In this document: piece after piece, positions 54,056 through 62,667 of the stretch
Layout of the letters: each line of letters starts with the position of its first letter
Numbering within the stretch: the stretch's first letter is position 1
Source of the DNA: Photobacterium alginatilyticum
Lineage (GTDB): Bacteria; Pseudomonadota; Gammaproteobacteria; Enterobacterales; Vibrionaceae
Reading direction: 5' to 3'
Length of the DNA: 64,000 nucleotides
Assembly: GCF_009910675.1 (NCBI RefSeq)
Contig: NZ_RSEJ01000018.1
Span: 1-64,000, forward strand
Made by a program: the position numbers and the translations under genes
Notes under the pieces: generated by a model
The model's input: only the letters and a program-made list of their open reading frames with translations
Databases searched by the model: none
What the model was told of the DNA's origin: nothing

Positions 54056-54895
54056 TTAAATCACACCCAGCTCTTTCAGGCGCTCCATGAGGTAGCTATT
54101 TGCTGTATGGCGTTCAGACAGTACAACCTCTGGTTTTGGATGCAAAAACAAAGGAAGCGAGATACGGGCCTTTGACTTGTCCGTACCCTCCGGGTTGACA
54201 ACACGATGGGTTGTAGACGGGAAATAACCGCCAGACGCTTCCTGTAGCATGTCACCAATATTGATGATCAGGTTACCGAAGTCGCACGGTACATCCAGCC
54301 ACTCCCCTTCTTTGCTCTTAACCTGCAAACCAGGTTCATTGGCTGCAGGTAGCACGGTAAGCAGATTAATATCTTCATGGGCACCGGCACGGATAGCGCC
54401 CAGCTCTTCGTCACCTTTCAGCGGCGGGTAATGCAGAACACGTAGCAATGTCTGGGAACTACCGTCAATCATGCTTGAAAGAGGCTGAGAATACAGTTTA
54501 GAAACATCAGCAGGCGAGTGCTTCTCTACCCATGAAAGCAACTCAGCGGCTAGTTTGTTTGCTTCGTCATAATAGTTCTGAAGCTCGGCTTTCAGCGCCT
54601 CAGGACATTGACCCCAAGGGTAATAGTGGAAGTACTCTTTAATGTCCTTTTTCGTGTGACCCTTTGCAATTTCAGACACTTCTGATGGGAAAAAGCCATC
54701 TTGAGTTTCAACATTAAACCGGAAATCATTTTTATCTTCACTGTTGAAGAACTCATTCCAATTTTCATAAATTGAACTGACCAGTTTTTGCTGGATCGGG
54801 TGATTTTTCAGAACACCAAAACCGGTATTGCGTAATGACTCGACAAATAACTCTTCGGCGTTCGTGGCGGTATAATCGACTGCTTCCAATTTCAT
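54056..54895 (-). CDS. 2OG-Fe(II) oxygenase (isopenicillin N synthase-like)
   Basis: A 279-residue non-heme iron dioxygenase. The iron ligands are His173 and Asp175 (AHEDINLLT) and His230 (STTHRVVN); the 2-oxoglutarate contact is Arg244-x-Ser246 (ARISL). The N-terminal DIOX_N part has GFGVLKNHP. Enzymes of this class hydroxylate or oxidise small molecules; the substrate cannot be told here. It stands alone with its own terminator. Confidence 0.9.
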   Translation of the reverse strand: MKLEAVDYTATNAEELFVESLRNTGFGVLKNHPIQQKLVSSIYENWNEFFNSEDKNDFRFNVETQDGFFPSEVSEIAKGHTKKDIKEYFHYYPWGQCPEALKAELQNYYDEANKLAAELLSWVEKHSPADVSKLYSQPLSSMIDGSSQTLLRVLHYPPLKGDEELGAIRAGAHEDINLLTVLPAANEPGLQVKSKEGEWLDVPCDFGNLIINIGDMLQEASGGYFPSTTHRVVNPEGTDKSKARISLPLFLHPKPEVVLSERHTANSYLMERLKELGVI

Positions 54896-55320
54896 AGTAC
54901 TTCTTCTTTTGGCTGACTGGTTGTTTTGACTGAAGACTTGTTATTGATCCCATTACTTACCCTCTTAAGGGCACTTCATCAGCAATGAAATCGTTATTAT
55001 TAGTGCGGATTTTATTGACTAAACCAGTCTGTAACAAGTTCGAAACATAAGCAATTTGGAAACACACAGTTTACACACGTCAACAAAAATCGATTGCCTA
55101 ACCGTTTGCGCAGCGATACTTACACAGACTAAGCCTTTCCTTCGAGGATCAGCTTGACCAGATGATAACTTAAACTTATTAAAAAGATAAAAAACCATAA
55201 TTTTACGCTCAATACTAATCGCGTTATCTTCACTGCCAGATTTATCATCATCCATCTTCACGACGCTGCCGAATTACAACGCCTATGAGCTAGTAGGATA
55301 AAGCGTATTAAGGGCTAATT
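54896..55320. other. Intergenic region between divergent oxygenase and gloA
   Basis: About 425 AT-rich bases. They must hold the promoters of both divergent genes. A minus-strand frame of 80 codons (55019-55261) lacks a plausible protein character. I see no clear operator. Confidence 0.5.
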
Positions 55321-55707
55321 ATGAAATTCTTGCACACCATGATTCGCGTTACTAATCTGGACCAATCTATCGAGTTCTATACCCAGGTGCTAGGTATGAG
55401 CGTTTTAGACAGAACAGAAAACACTGAATACCGATATACGCTAGTGTTTGTGGGTTATAAGGATCAGCCGGAAGGTACCACTATAGAGCTGACCTATAAC
55501 TGGGATACCAACCATTATGAGATGGGGAATGCTTTTGGTCACCTGGCACTAGGGGTAGACGATATTAATGCTGCCTGTGACAAGATCAAAGCGCAAGGTG
55601 GCAACGTCACTCGCGAACCAGGCCCGGTAAAAGGTGGATCGACCCACATTGCATTCGTCACCGATCCTGACGGCTATCAAATTGAACTCATCCAAGTTAG
55701 CAAATAA
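55321..55707 (+). CDS. gloA: Lactoylglutathione lyase (glyoxalase I)
   Basis: A 128-residue enzyme that converts the hemithioacetal of methylglyoxal and glutathione to S-lactoylglutathione. The metal ligands lie at the same positions as in E. coli GloA: His5, Glu56, His74 and Glu122. Typical stretches are [20 protein letters not shown] and [14 protein letters not shown]. Length is normal. Confidence 0.96.
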   Translation: MKFLHTMIRVTNLDQSIEFYTQVLGMSVLDRTENTEYRYTLVFVGYKDQPEGTTIELTYNWDTNHYEMGNAFGHLALGVDDINAACDKIKAQGGNVTREPGPVKGGSTHIAFVTDPDGYQIELIQVSK

Positions 55708-55768
55708 GCCATAGAGTTTAATAAGCACCTTTAGCGTTTTATTTTCACAATAAGCAGAGATAGATACC

Positions 55769-57313
55769 TTACTCAATTCTCTGATTGTTACTTATTCCTT
55801 GTTCAATCCTCAATGACAGCTGTAACAACAAGTATGGTTTAATATCCCTACGCCAATCTATCTGAGAGTAGTGGGCTTTACTTCTTTCAGGTAAATAAGG
55901 CTTGATTTCAGCCATTACTTTTTCAACAGCTAGCCTATCGGGTTGGTGAAGGCCGCTGACAGTGAAGTCTGCAGCTAACTGATTAGCCATATTGGTATCG
56001 TATTGTTCCAGGGCTTTAATCATTGCCCAAGCACGAGTATTATCTTCGAATTTAAACATTAAGTAAAAACTATATAATGTTGGCAAATCTCCTTTAGGGA
56101 GCACATTTTTTAAGGTGAACTTGTAGTAATCGTCGAGCCTCCCTTGATAAAGGTAACTCATTCCAAAATGTTTCTCGCTCGCCAAGATCTCTGGTATAAC
56201 CTGCTCCGTTATTTTTTTATTGATGTTATAGCCATTTTTACCATTCACACTACTGATGAGCCGCATTAAAGGGGAAGGTTCATGGTCCAAATCTATCCAG
56301 TAAAAACCTGCAAGATTTTGATTTGGCTCATAAGGCAAGGAAGTAAGCATAAACGCCAACATTTCCTTGGCTAACGGAACGTTAAAGTATGCCAGCAGTG
56401 CAATGTGATTAGCCGCCTTATCCCATTCCTTCAGTTTCTTTAACCTAGCCTGCATATTGCCGGTAAAGTTGGCATCTAACGAAACTAGTTGCTCCTTAAA
56501 GTCACGTATCCGACTGACTTCATCCATAAGCCGAATCTGCTCATATAATTTTTTGTCAAAAACGCTGCTACAAAGTAATGGCCTACTAAATGTTTCCAGA
56601 TCTTTTTCGAAACCCGATGTATATTGCTTTCCCTCAAAGCTTTGAGTACACCAAGCCACATCTTTCGCTTCTAAAAGCCAGATTTTGTAAAGCATTTTTA
56701 GCCATCCATATTGATCACCAAAACGCTTAACCAAACGTTGCGCATTTTTCAGTCTATTGGTAGCCTTAATGGCATCAGTATCCGAACCAGAAAGAGACAG
56801 CGGCGTCCATAGGTAGTACACCAAAGCAGTACGAAGTGCGCGAATATCGCCCTTTTCGGCTAGCTCCAATATCTCACTGACATAGCGTTGTTTTATCTCA
56901 TCAGATAGCTGCAGTGCATCAAGGTCTTTATCACGGCTAAAGTGTGGTGTTTCTTGCACTGTATTCGCTTGTACAATTTTTCCTTTAGCTGCAATAGAAC
57001 CCAATCGAGCGTTTTTAACCAATTCTTTATAACCTTCACCCAACGCCCATTTCGCATCCAAATTGCCTAACTTAGCAAAGTGCTTATTAATCCTATCAAA
57101 TCGATCTTCACTTAATTCCACACCCTGACATCCCCCACTAGCAATGTAGTGATAGTAATAATAATTAGAGGGTTTAATTGTCTTAAGTGACACCATGTCA
57201 TTAATAAACTGCTCATCGCATGCTTTGTTCACGGGGAGTATCAATTGGCCTAATGCTGGTAAACTATAAAGCATTTGGATGACTACAATATAAGCTATTG
57301 TTATTTTCTTCAT
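55769..57313 (-). CDS. Exported protein of unknown function with helical repeats
   Basis: A 514-residue protein with a signal peptide (about 1-22). The mature part is helical and looks like a diverged Sel1/TPR-type solenoid (for example KLGNLDAKWALGEGYKELVKNARLGSIAAKG, EKGDIRALRTALVYYLW), with Cys residues near the N-terminus (ACDEQ, GGCQG) that may form a disulfide. No family recognised. It is flanked by AT-rich non-coding DNA, which may indicate acquisition. Confidence 0.55.
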   Translation of the reverse strand: MKKITIAYIVVIQMLYSLPALGQLILPVNKACDEQFINDMVSLKTIKPSNYYYYHYIASGGCQGVELSEDRFDRINKHFAKLGNLDAKWALGEGYKELVKNARLGSIAAKGKIVQANTVQETPHFSRDKDLDALQLSDEIKQRYVSEILELAEKGDIRALRTALVYYLWTPLSLSGSDTDAIKATNRLKNAQRLVKRFGDQYGWLKMLYKIWLLEAKDVAWCTQSFEGKQYTSGFEKDLETFSRPLLCSSVFDKKLYEQIRLMDEVSRIRDFKEQLVSLDANFTGNMQARLKKLKEWDKAANHIALLAYFNVPLAKEMLAFMLTSLPYEPNQNLAGFYWIDLDHEPSPLMRLISSVNGKNGYNINKKITEQVIPEILASEKHFGMSYLYQGRLDDYYKFTLKNVLPKGDLPTLYSFYLMFKFEDNTRAWAMIKALEQYDTNMANQLAADFTVSGLHQPDRLAVEKVMAEIKPYLPERSKAHYSQIDWRRDIKPYLLLQLSLRIEQGISNNQRIE

Positions 57314-57939
57314 TATCTATTTCTTGTTAGAGTGGTATTTCACCAAAATATAATTAAACCAAGCTGAACATTGCCAAAACCTGAAAAGCTGGAGAATGTA
57401 AAGTTATAAACGGGAAGGAGATAAATCTCAAGTTCGATGAGCTAACAGAATAAAATGTAAACTTACCAAAAAAAAGAAAACAAACACATTAACTAAAGTT
57501 ATCATGGTAAACAAAATTAATCTCTACAGATTGAATATCAAACAATATTTACCCTGCAGAATACGGAGGTAAAAAGCCAAAACACAAGTCATTGACAATA
57601 TACAAACCACCAAAAACTCAAACACCTTGGAAATAGTTAGGATATTACCCTGCTTTATTTATTTTTTTAGCAACTAATACAAGCATCATTAGATGCTAAT
57701 GTAAACACACAAAACTGTAAGTACCACCCACATAGCCTTACCATGCCACTTATCGATACTTTACTCGGAGTGTCGACCAGATAGCTTAGGAAGTGCAGAA
57801 ACGATATATACTCTGGCTATATACCGTTCATTTTTATACTCTAGTATGTAATGAGCCTATTTAACTTAGATAAAATCACCTACACGTTAATCAGCGATAT
57901 GCCTTGCAACATTTTCAAGACATCTCACCGCGGATTGAC
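57314..57939. other. Long AT-rich intergenic region
   Basis: About 625 bases with no convincing gene, RNA or repeat that I can see. It is markedly AT-rich and contains many in-frame stops on both strands. Confidence 0.6.
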
Positions 57940-58389
57940 TCACAACAAAATGTGATACGTCGTAAAGCAGCCCCCATGAATATGCCTTGTCTCGACTTTA
58001 CTCGCCAGACGACGCAAGCTTTCATATTGTGGCCTACTGTCCAGCAAGTTAAGCACGACTTCTTTATGACCCATCTTTTTGGCTGTTTCCAATAACTGTC
58101 TGAATACAGGAATACCCATGCCCCAACAGCTTTTCTGCAATACAATAGCAATTTCATAAACAGAGTCATCGGGTTGAATCCCACACCAGCCTGCTAATGA
58201 ACCATCGACTTCGATTGCACGAACATAACACCCCTCCAATGCATCAAGCGCCAACTTGCTATTTACCCATTCTTGAGCAGTTTGAGTGTCATACAACGCA
58301 TGTTTGATTAAATGCGTCCTAATGTCGTTTTCGTTTAAAAAGGCAACTAATCTGTCGAGATTTATACTCTTTAAGTCTACAAACTTCAT
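57940..58389 (-). CDS. GNAT family N-acetyltransferase
   Basis: A 149-residue GNAT-fold protein. The core DGSLAGWCGIQPDDSVYEIAIVL is followed by WGMGIPVFRQLLETAKKMG (motif A region) and VVLNLLDSRPQYESLRRL. Acceptor unknown. It follows the methyltransferase gene by 23 bases and may be co-transcribed. Confidence 0.7.
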   Translation of the reverse strand: MKFVDLKSINLDRLVAFLNENDIRTHLIKHALYDTQTAQEWVNSKLALDALEGCYVRAIEVDGSLAGWCGIQPDDSVYEIAIVLQKSCWGMGIPVFRQLLETAKKMGHKEVVLNLLDSRPQYESLRRLASKVETRHIHGGCFTTYHILL

Positions 58390-58412
58390 TTCACCTCTTT
58401 AGAATAAACAAC

Positions 58413-59045
58413 TTACTTTCGAACACAAATATATCGTTCCTGATATTCTTTGAGGCCATGTTTTGCATGTTTGACGTTGTCTTTAAATTGCCCCTCTTGA
58501 AGAGTACAGTACCGTTGAAAGCTATCCCTTAAATCACCCGCTGTAAAAAAGTGAATATATTTACCCGGTTTCACTTCAAAGGTGGCAGGCTCTACTTCAC
58601 CCCCACTTCCAAAATAATCATCATTTTCCGATAGAACCGTAAAAAACATAAGGCCATTTGGCTTTACAAGATCTGCACATTTGGCAATAAATCGACGACG
58701 CTCTTCCTCAAGAAACAGATGAAGGACATCGAAACAAAAAACGGCATCAAATTCTTCAGCGGGCAACGAGGCGTCAAAAAAAGAGCAATTAAGCAGCGTC
58801 ATCGTTGGATCATAGCCCTCTGCTAATTGGCAGGCAGAAGAGGAGATTTCAATACCCGTTACATCAAACCCGTCAGAGGTAAATGCTTTACTGTTTCTTC
58901 CATAGCCTGCACCGGGAATTAAAACACTCTGCGCGTTATTGTCTTTAAAAAGAGATATCGCAATATCCGTCGCAACGCTGGGCTGATTTCCCCAGATACA
59001 GCCATTGTCCTCAAATTGCTCATCCCAATATGCTTGTTGGTCCAA
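58413..59045 (-). CDS. Class I SAM-dependent methyltransferase
   Basis: A 210-residue methyltransferase. Motif I is VLIPGAGYGRNSKAF, motif II the acidic TGIEIS, and motif IV FDAVFCFDVLHLF. The N-terminal YWDEQFEDNGCIWG resembles TehB/thiopurine methyltransferase-like enzymes. The start is a TTG with a strong AAGGAGGT five bases upstream. Acceptor unknown. Confidence 0.8.
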   Translation of the reverse strand: MDQQAYWDEQFEDNGCIWGNQPSVATDIAISLFKDNNAQSVLIPGAGYGRNSKAFTSDGFDVTGIEISSSACQLAEGYDPTMTLLNCSFFDASLPAEEFDAVFCFDVLHLFLEEERRRFIAKCADLVKPNGLMFFTVLSENDDYFGSGGEVEPATFEVKPGKYIHFFTAGDLRDSFQRYCTLQEGQFKDNVKHAKHGLKEYQERYICVRK

Positions 59046-59223
59046 ACTTACCTCCTTGTAAACCTGCTTTCAGTGAAAAAAACACAAAAGCAACGTTGAG
59101 TGGCATCATATAGAATGGTTTAACACATATGTTTCACAGAAAGTGAACGCAACAAATTGTTTCATAAAACAATGCTTACCATCTGTAATAGATGCCACAT
59201 TTACCAACATAGGTATACCCAAG

Positions 59224-59646
59224 CTAAACACTATATACAGGCGCTAATTCATCGTAGTCGTAACAGGTGATCTCGTAGGGGTTTCCATCGGGGTCATTAA
59301 TAAATACAGACCAGGCCAGCTTTAAGTCATAAACGGTCAGCTTTGTATTTAACATTTGGTTCAAATGCTGCTCCCAGGCTAGAAATGCTTTGGCATCAAC
59401 GGCTATAGCCACCGTCGAATGATTTGACTCAGGTTTCTCAGCCTGCGTCTGCTTTCCATGTTTAAACAATGCAATACACACTTGTTCATTAGCATCAGCT
59501 ACCGTTAACGGCCCTGTATCTGTTGCCCACACCTCAAGCCGCTTCACCGGCTCAAACCCCAGTGCATTGCGATACCATTTAACGCTGGCATCACGGTCTG
59601 AAACAAAAACATGTATATGATCCACTCTATCTATATTCGGTATCAT
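59224..59646 (-). CDS. VOC family (glyoxalase-like) protein
   Basis: A 140-residue single VOC domain with DHIHVFVSDRDASVKWYRNALGFEPVKR and the closing FINDPDGNPYEITCYDYDE. A His and a Glu are in the usual metal places. It lies 28 bases downstream of the MDR oxidoreductase, so the pair probably forms one operon under the divergent LysR gene. Confidence 0.8.
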   Translation of the reverse strand: MIPNIDRVDHIHVFVSDRDASVKWYRNALGFEPVKRLEVWATDTGPLTVADANEQVCIALFKHGKQTQAEKPESNHSTVAIAVDAKAFLAWEQHLNQMLNTKLTVYDLKLAWSVFINDPDGNPYEITCYDYDELAPVYSV

Positions 59647-59674
59647 AGTAATTCCCTCCGATTTCCATTCAACG

Positions 59675-60610
59675 TTAAATGTTAATTACGATTTTTCCGC
59701 GAACATGTTCCGCTTCAGACAATGCATGTGCCTGCTGTATTTGTTCAAAGGATAACTCAGTAATTTCGGGTAACTGTATTTCTCCGCGGTCAATAAGCAA
59801 CCCAATACCTGTTAACTGCTCGCCACTAGGCACGACAAATACCCGTTGATGGTAAAAAGAGTAACGGGAAGGAATCTCATGCTGCTTCAATGTGGTAATG
59901 TATTTGCCCTCCTCTTTGACTTTGTCATAGATACCGGCAGCATCGTTATCAACAATATCGAACACCACATCAAACTGACCCAAACTGCCAAGATATTCAG
60001 GCGTGTTGTAATCAACCACCACATCCGCCCCGAGGCTTAGCAAATAATCATGATTAGCAGCAGAGGCGATAGCCGTTACCCTTGCTCCCGTTAATTTGGC
60101 AAATTGCACGGCGAAACTGCCAACACCGCCACTGGCACCATGAATCAGAACGGCGTCATTTTTATTGATAGAAGATAAGCCTTTGACCGCCTGCCACGCT
60201 GTTAAAGCGGTGAGAGGTACAGCTGCCGCCTGCGAGAAGGTCAGCGTTTGTGGTTTCCTGGCAACCGCTTTGGCATCGACGGCAATATACTCAGCGTATG
60301 CACCGTTACGACCGATATCACCAAGTGCGAACACTTCATCACCGATATTCAGGCCTGTCACATTGTTGCCTACACAGGCTATACGTCCGGCAATGTCCCA
60401 GCCTAGTGTCAATGGCAATTGATGCACTCCAGCATCAGCCAGCAGACCGTCTCGTACTTTCCAGTCCACCGGATTCACACTGGTGTTCAACACCTGAATA
60501 AGAACTTCATCCTCCGTAATGTCAGGTATGGCTATTTGCTCATGGCGCAATGTTTGTCGACCACCATACTCATGTATCTGTATTGCCTTCATAGAACGTT
60601 GAGCCGTCAT
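59675..60610 (-). CDS. Zinc-independent MDR family NADP-dependent oxidoreductase
   Basis: A 311-residue quinone-oxidoreductase-like MDR enzyme. It has the GroES-like half (QVLNTSVNPVDWKVRDG, LGWDIAGRIACVGNNV) and Rossmann half with LIHGASGGVGSFAVQFAKLTGARV. The structural-zinc cysteines are absent. Start at the ATG with AAAGGGAA upstream. Divergent from the LysR gene and followed by the VOC gene. Confidence 0.88.
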   Translation of the reverse strand: MTAQRSMKAIQIHEYGGRQTLRHEQIAIPDITEDEVLIQVLNTSVNPVDWKVRDGLLADAGVHQLPLTLGWDIAGRIACVGNNVTGLNIGDEVFALGDIGRNGAYAEYIAVDAKAVARKPQTLTFSQAAAVPLTALTAWQAVKGLSSINKNDAVLIHGASGGVGSFAVQFAKLTGARVTAIASAANHDYLLSLGADVVVDYNTPEYLGSLGQFDVVFDIVDNDAAGIYDKVKEEGKYITTLKQHEIPSRYSFYHQRVFVVPSGEQLTGIGLLIDRGEIQLPEITELSFEQIQQAHALSEAEHVRGKIVINI

Positions 60611-60689
60611 ACTATTCCCTTTGCTGGTCAACTGATTGGTTAGAAACAGTATTAAACTTCTCTTTCATATCGTCTAATTAATAAGTAAT

Positions 60690-60713
60690 ATCATTTGCAT
60701 TGATAAAAATGAT
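60690..60713. promoter_or_regulatory. Candidate LysR-type operator
   Basis: ATCATTT and AAATGAT form an inverted repeat with a 10-base spacer in the divergent gap between the MDR and LysR genes, the usual place for autoregulated LysR binding. Confidence 0.35.
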
Positions 60714-60724
60714 GAGTAATTGAT

Positions 60725-61642
60725 ATGGCGAAGACAGATCTTAATCTTGTGGTTATTTTCGATCAGATAATGAAAGAACAGTCGATAACCGTTGCTGCAG
60801 AGCGTTTAGCAATGACTCAGCCATCCGTATCAAATGCCGTCGCCAGGATGCGCCATCAGTGGCGAGATCCTTTGTTTGTAAAACATGGCAGAGGCGTTCG
60901 GCCAACACCGTATGCCCTAAAGCTATGGCAGCAAGTTACCGAACCTCTACATAATATTTCCGATGCCATATCACCAGACACGTTTGACGCCAGAGAAGCC
61001 ACCACTACATTTCGGATTGCATTAACTGACGGAACCGCAGCGGTAGTTATGCCAGCACTTCGCCAGATCATTGAACAAGAAGCGCCGAATATCGCCATTC
61101 ATACCGTTCCGTATAAACTCGATGGTGAAGATCTATTATCAAATGCTGATGTTGATTTAGTGTTTGATCACTACAATGGAGAGACTAAGCACATAAGAAC
61201 AAAAGAAATGTTCGATAATCATTTCGTCTGTATTATGAATTCAAATCACGTGCTCGCGAGCTCCGACTTAACCCTGAATAGTTTTCTTCAAGCCGATCAT
61301 TTATTAGTGTCGTTATCAGGTGACGCGACAGGTATTTTGGATGAGAGACTTGCCGAGATAAATAAAACCAGACGAGTTGCAATGACAGTAAACAGTTTTG
61401 CCGGTGCACTGAACTTACTGCATGCCAGTCATCTTATCTGCAGTATGCCCTACTCTATTGTGGCTGAGTACCATGCCATCGACACGCTGGCAATAAAGCC
61501 AGTACCGATAGAAATCCCCCCCGTGAAAATTTCCATGGCCTGGCACTGTCGGGATGATCATTCACCTAGCCTGCGTTGGCTCAGAACTGTCATAGAAAGA
61601 ATTGTACAGTCAAAAGACTTCCTGCAAGGGGCTGCGGCTTAG
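60725..61642 (+). CDS. LysR family transcriptional regulator
   Basis: A 305-residue regulator: winged helix-turn-helix at about 6-65 (MKEQSITVAAERLAMTQPSVSNAVARMR, PLFVKHGRGVRPTPYAL) of the NodD/LeuO-like branch, and an effector domain from about 95 on (TFRIALTDGTAAVVMP). By position it probably controls the divergent MDR-VOC operon. Confidence 0.9.
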   Translation: MAKTDLNLVVIFDQIMKEQSITVAAERLAMTQPSVSNAVARMRHQWRDPLFVKHGRGVRPTPYALKLWQQVTEPLHNISDAISPDTFDAREATTTFRIALTDGTAAVVMPALRQIIEQEAPNIAIHTVPYKLDGEDLLSNADVDLVFDHYNGETKHIRTKEMFDNHFVCIMNSNHVLASSDLTLNSFLQADHLLVSLSGDATGILDERLAEINKTRRVAMTVNSFAGALNLLHASHLICSMPYSIVAEYHAIDTLAIKPVPIEIPPVKISMAWHCRDDHSPSLRWLRTVIERIVQSKDFLQGAAA

Positions 61643-61650
61643 CTTGAGCC

Positions 61651-61680
61651 GAAAAAAAAGGCCGTGCTCTAGCACGGCCC
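61651..61680 (-). terminator. Rho-independent terminator of the nfeD operon
   Basis: GGCCGTGCTAGAGCACGGCC followed by eight T on the minus strand, 35 bases after the nfeD stop. Strong structure. Confidence 0.93.
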
Positions 61681-61714
61681 CTCTCTTCAATAATTGAGTC
61701 TTTTACTTTTTCGT

Positions 61715-62167
61715 TTACTGCTTAGCCTGCACAACCAATGTAATGCCTTCGACAGCAACGACCTCAACTAATGTTCCCGCTTCAAGCGGCTTATCGGTTT
61801 TAGCCAGCCATGAAGTATCTCCCAGGCGAATGCGCCCTTGTGATACAGGAAGCGGCTGGTCCAACACGCACGTTTGACCAATCACCTGCTCAGTACGCTG
61901 GTTAAGTGTTCTTGCCTGATCGTCAACACGATCCTTTTGGTGCTGATACCGCCACCAAAGCCAGGTAGAGAACAACGAGAACACTGCAAAAGTTAGCCAC
62001 TGCAATGACCAACTCATCGGTATCACCGACAGTATCGCCCCAACCAGTAACGCAGATAAGCCCAGCCACAACAGATACCCGGCTGTGCCCAGCAACTCCA
62101 GCAGTAATAGCACCAAACCAAATGCTATCCAATGCCAGAAGTTCACTTGCTCCAAAAGCGCTATCAT
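61715..62167 (-). CDS. NfeD family membrane protein
   Basis: A 150-residue protein with three helices in the first 75 residues ([18 protein letters not shown]…) and an OB-fold domain at about 90-148 ([28 protein letters not shown]). NfeD proteins pair with SPFH proteins in membrane microdomains. The start overlaps the SPFH stop (ATGA). Only a truncated SPFH partner remains here. Confidence 0.9.
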   Translation of the reverse strand: MIALLEQVNFWHWIAFGLVLLLLELLGTAGYLLWLGLSALLVGAILSVIPMSWSLQWLTFAVFSLFSTWLWWRYQHQKDRVDDQARTLNQRTEQVIGQTCVLDQPLPVSQGRIRLGDTSWLAKTDKPLEAGTLVEVVAVEGITLVVQAKQ

Positions 62168-62667
62168 GCATTTGTTCCTTTGCTTGTCGACTCAGCTTGC
62201 TTTGACGGAGATAGCTTAGATTGGGATTGATTGGACTGGTTAAGTAGTTCAGCAATACCCGCTACTGATCCCATCAAGCCTGTTGCTTCTAGTGGTAACA
62301 TTATAATTTTACCATTTTCTGCCTGGCCAATAGACTTAAGTGCATCGGTATAGCCTTGGGCAATAAAGTAGTTCACGGCCTGCAAATCACCCTGAGCAAT
62401 CGCATCCGACACCATAGCCGTTGCACGCGCTTCCGCTTCTGCTGCGCGTTCACGTGCCTCAGCCTGAAGAATTGCGGCCTGCTTGTCACCTTCGGCACGA
62501 AGGATTTCTGATTGCTTGTGACCTTCGGCGCGCAGGATCTCGGCCTGACGAACACCTTCCGCTTCTAATACTTCGGCACGCTTGTTACGCTCGGCTTTCA
62601 TCTGTGCGTTCATAGCCGCAGTCAAATCAGCCGGTGGCTGTACATCTCGAATTTCTAATGTAACCGG
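62164..62667 (-). pseudogene. N-terminally truncated SPFH/stomatin (QmcA-like) gene
   Basis: The remaining part encodes about 165 residues of an SPFH protein: [20 protein letters not shown], the coiled Glu/Ala/Gln-rich stretch and [18 protein letters not shown] near the end. A full protein has about 300 residues with a membrane anchor and the SPFH domain. Upstream of LEIRDV the frame loses homology and meets a TGA (about 62680), where foreign DNA begins. A short internal translation start could still yield the tail, but the anchor is gone. Confidence 0.75.

Noticed and set aside
55019-55261. 80-codon minus-strand frame between the oxygenase and gloA
   Set aside because: Poor codon pattern, no ribosome site and no recognisable features; it overlaps the likely gloA promoter.
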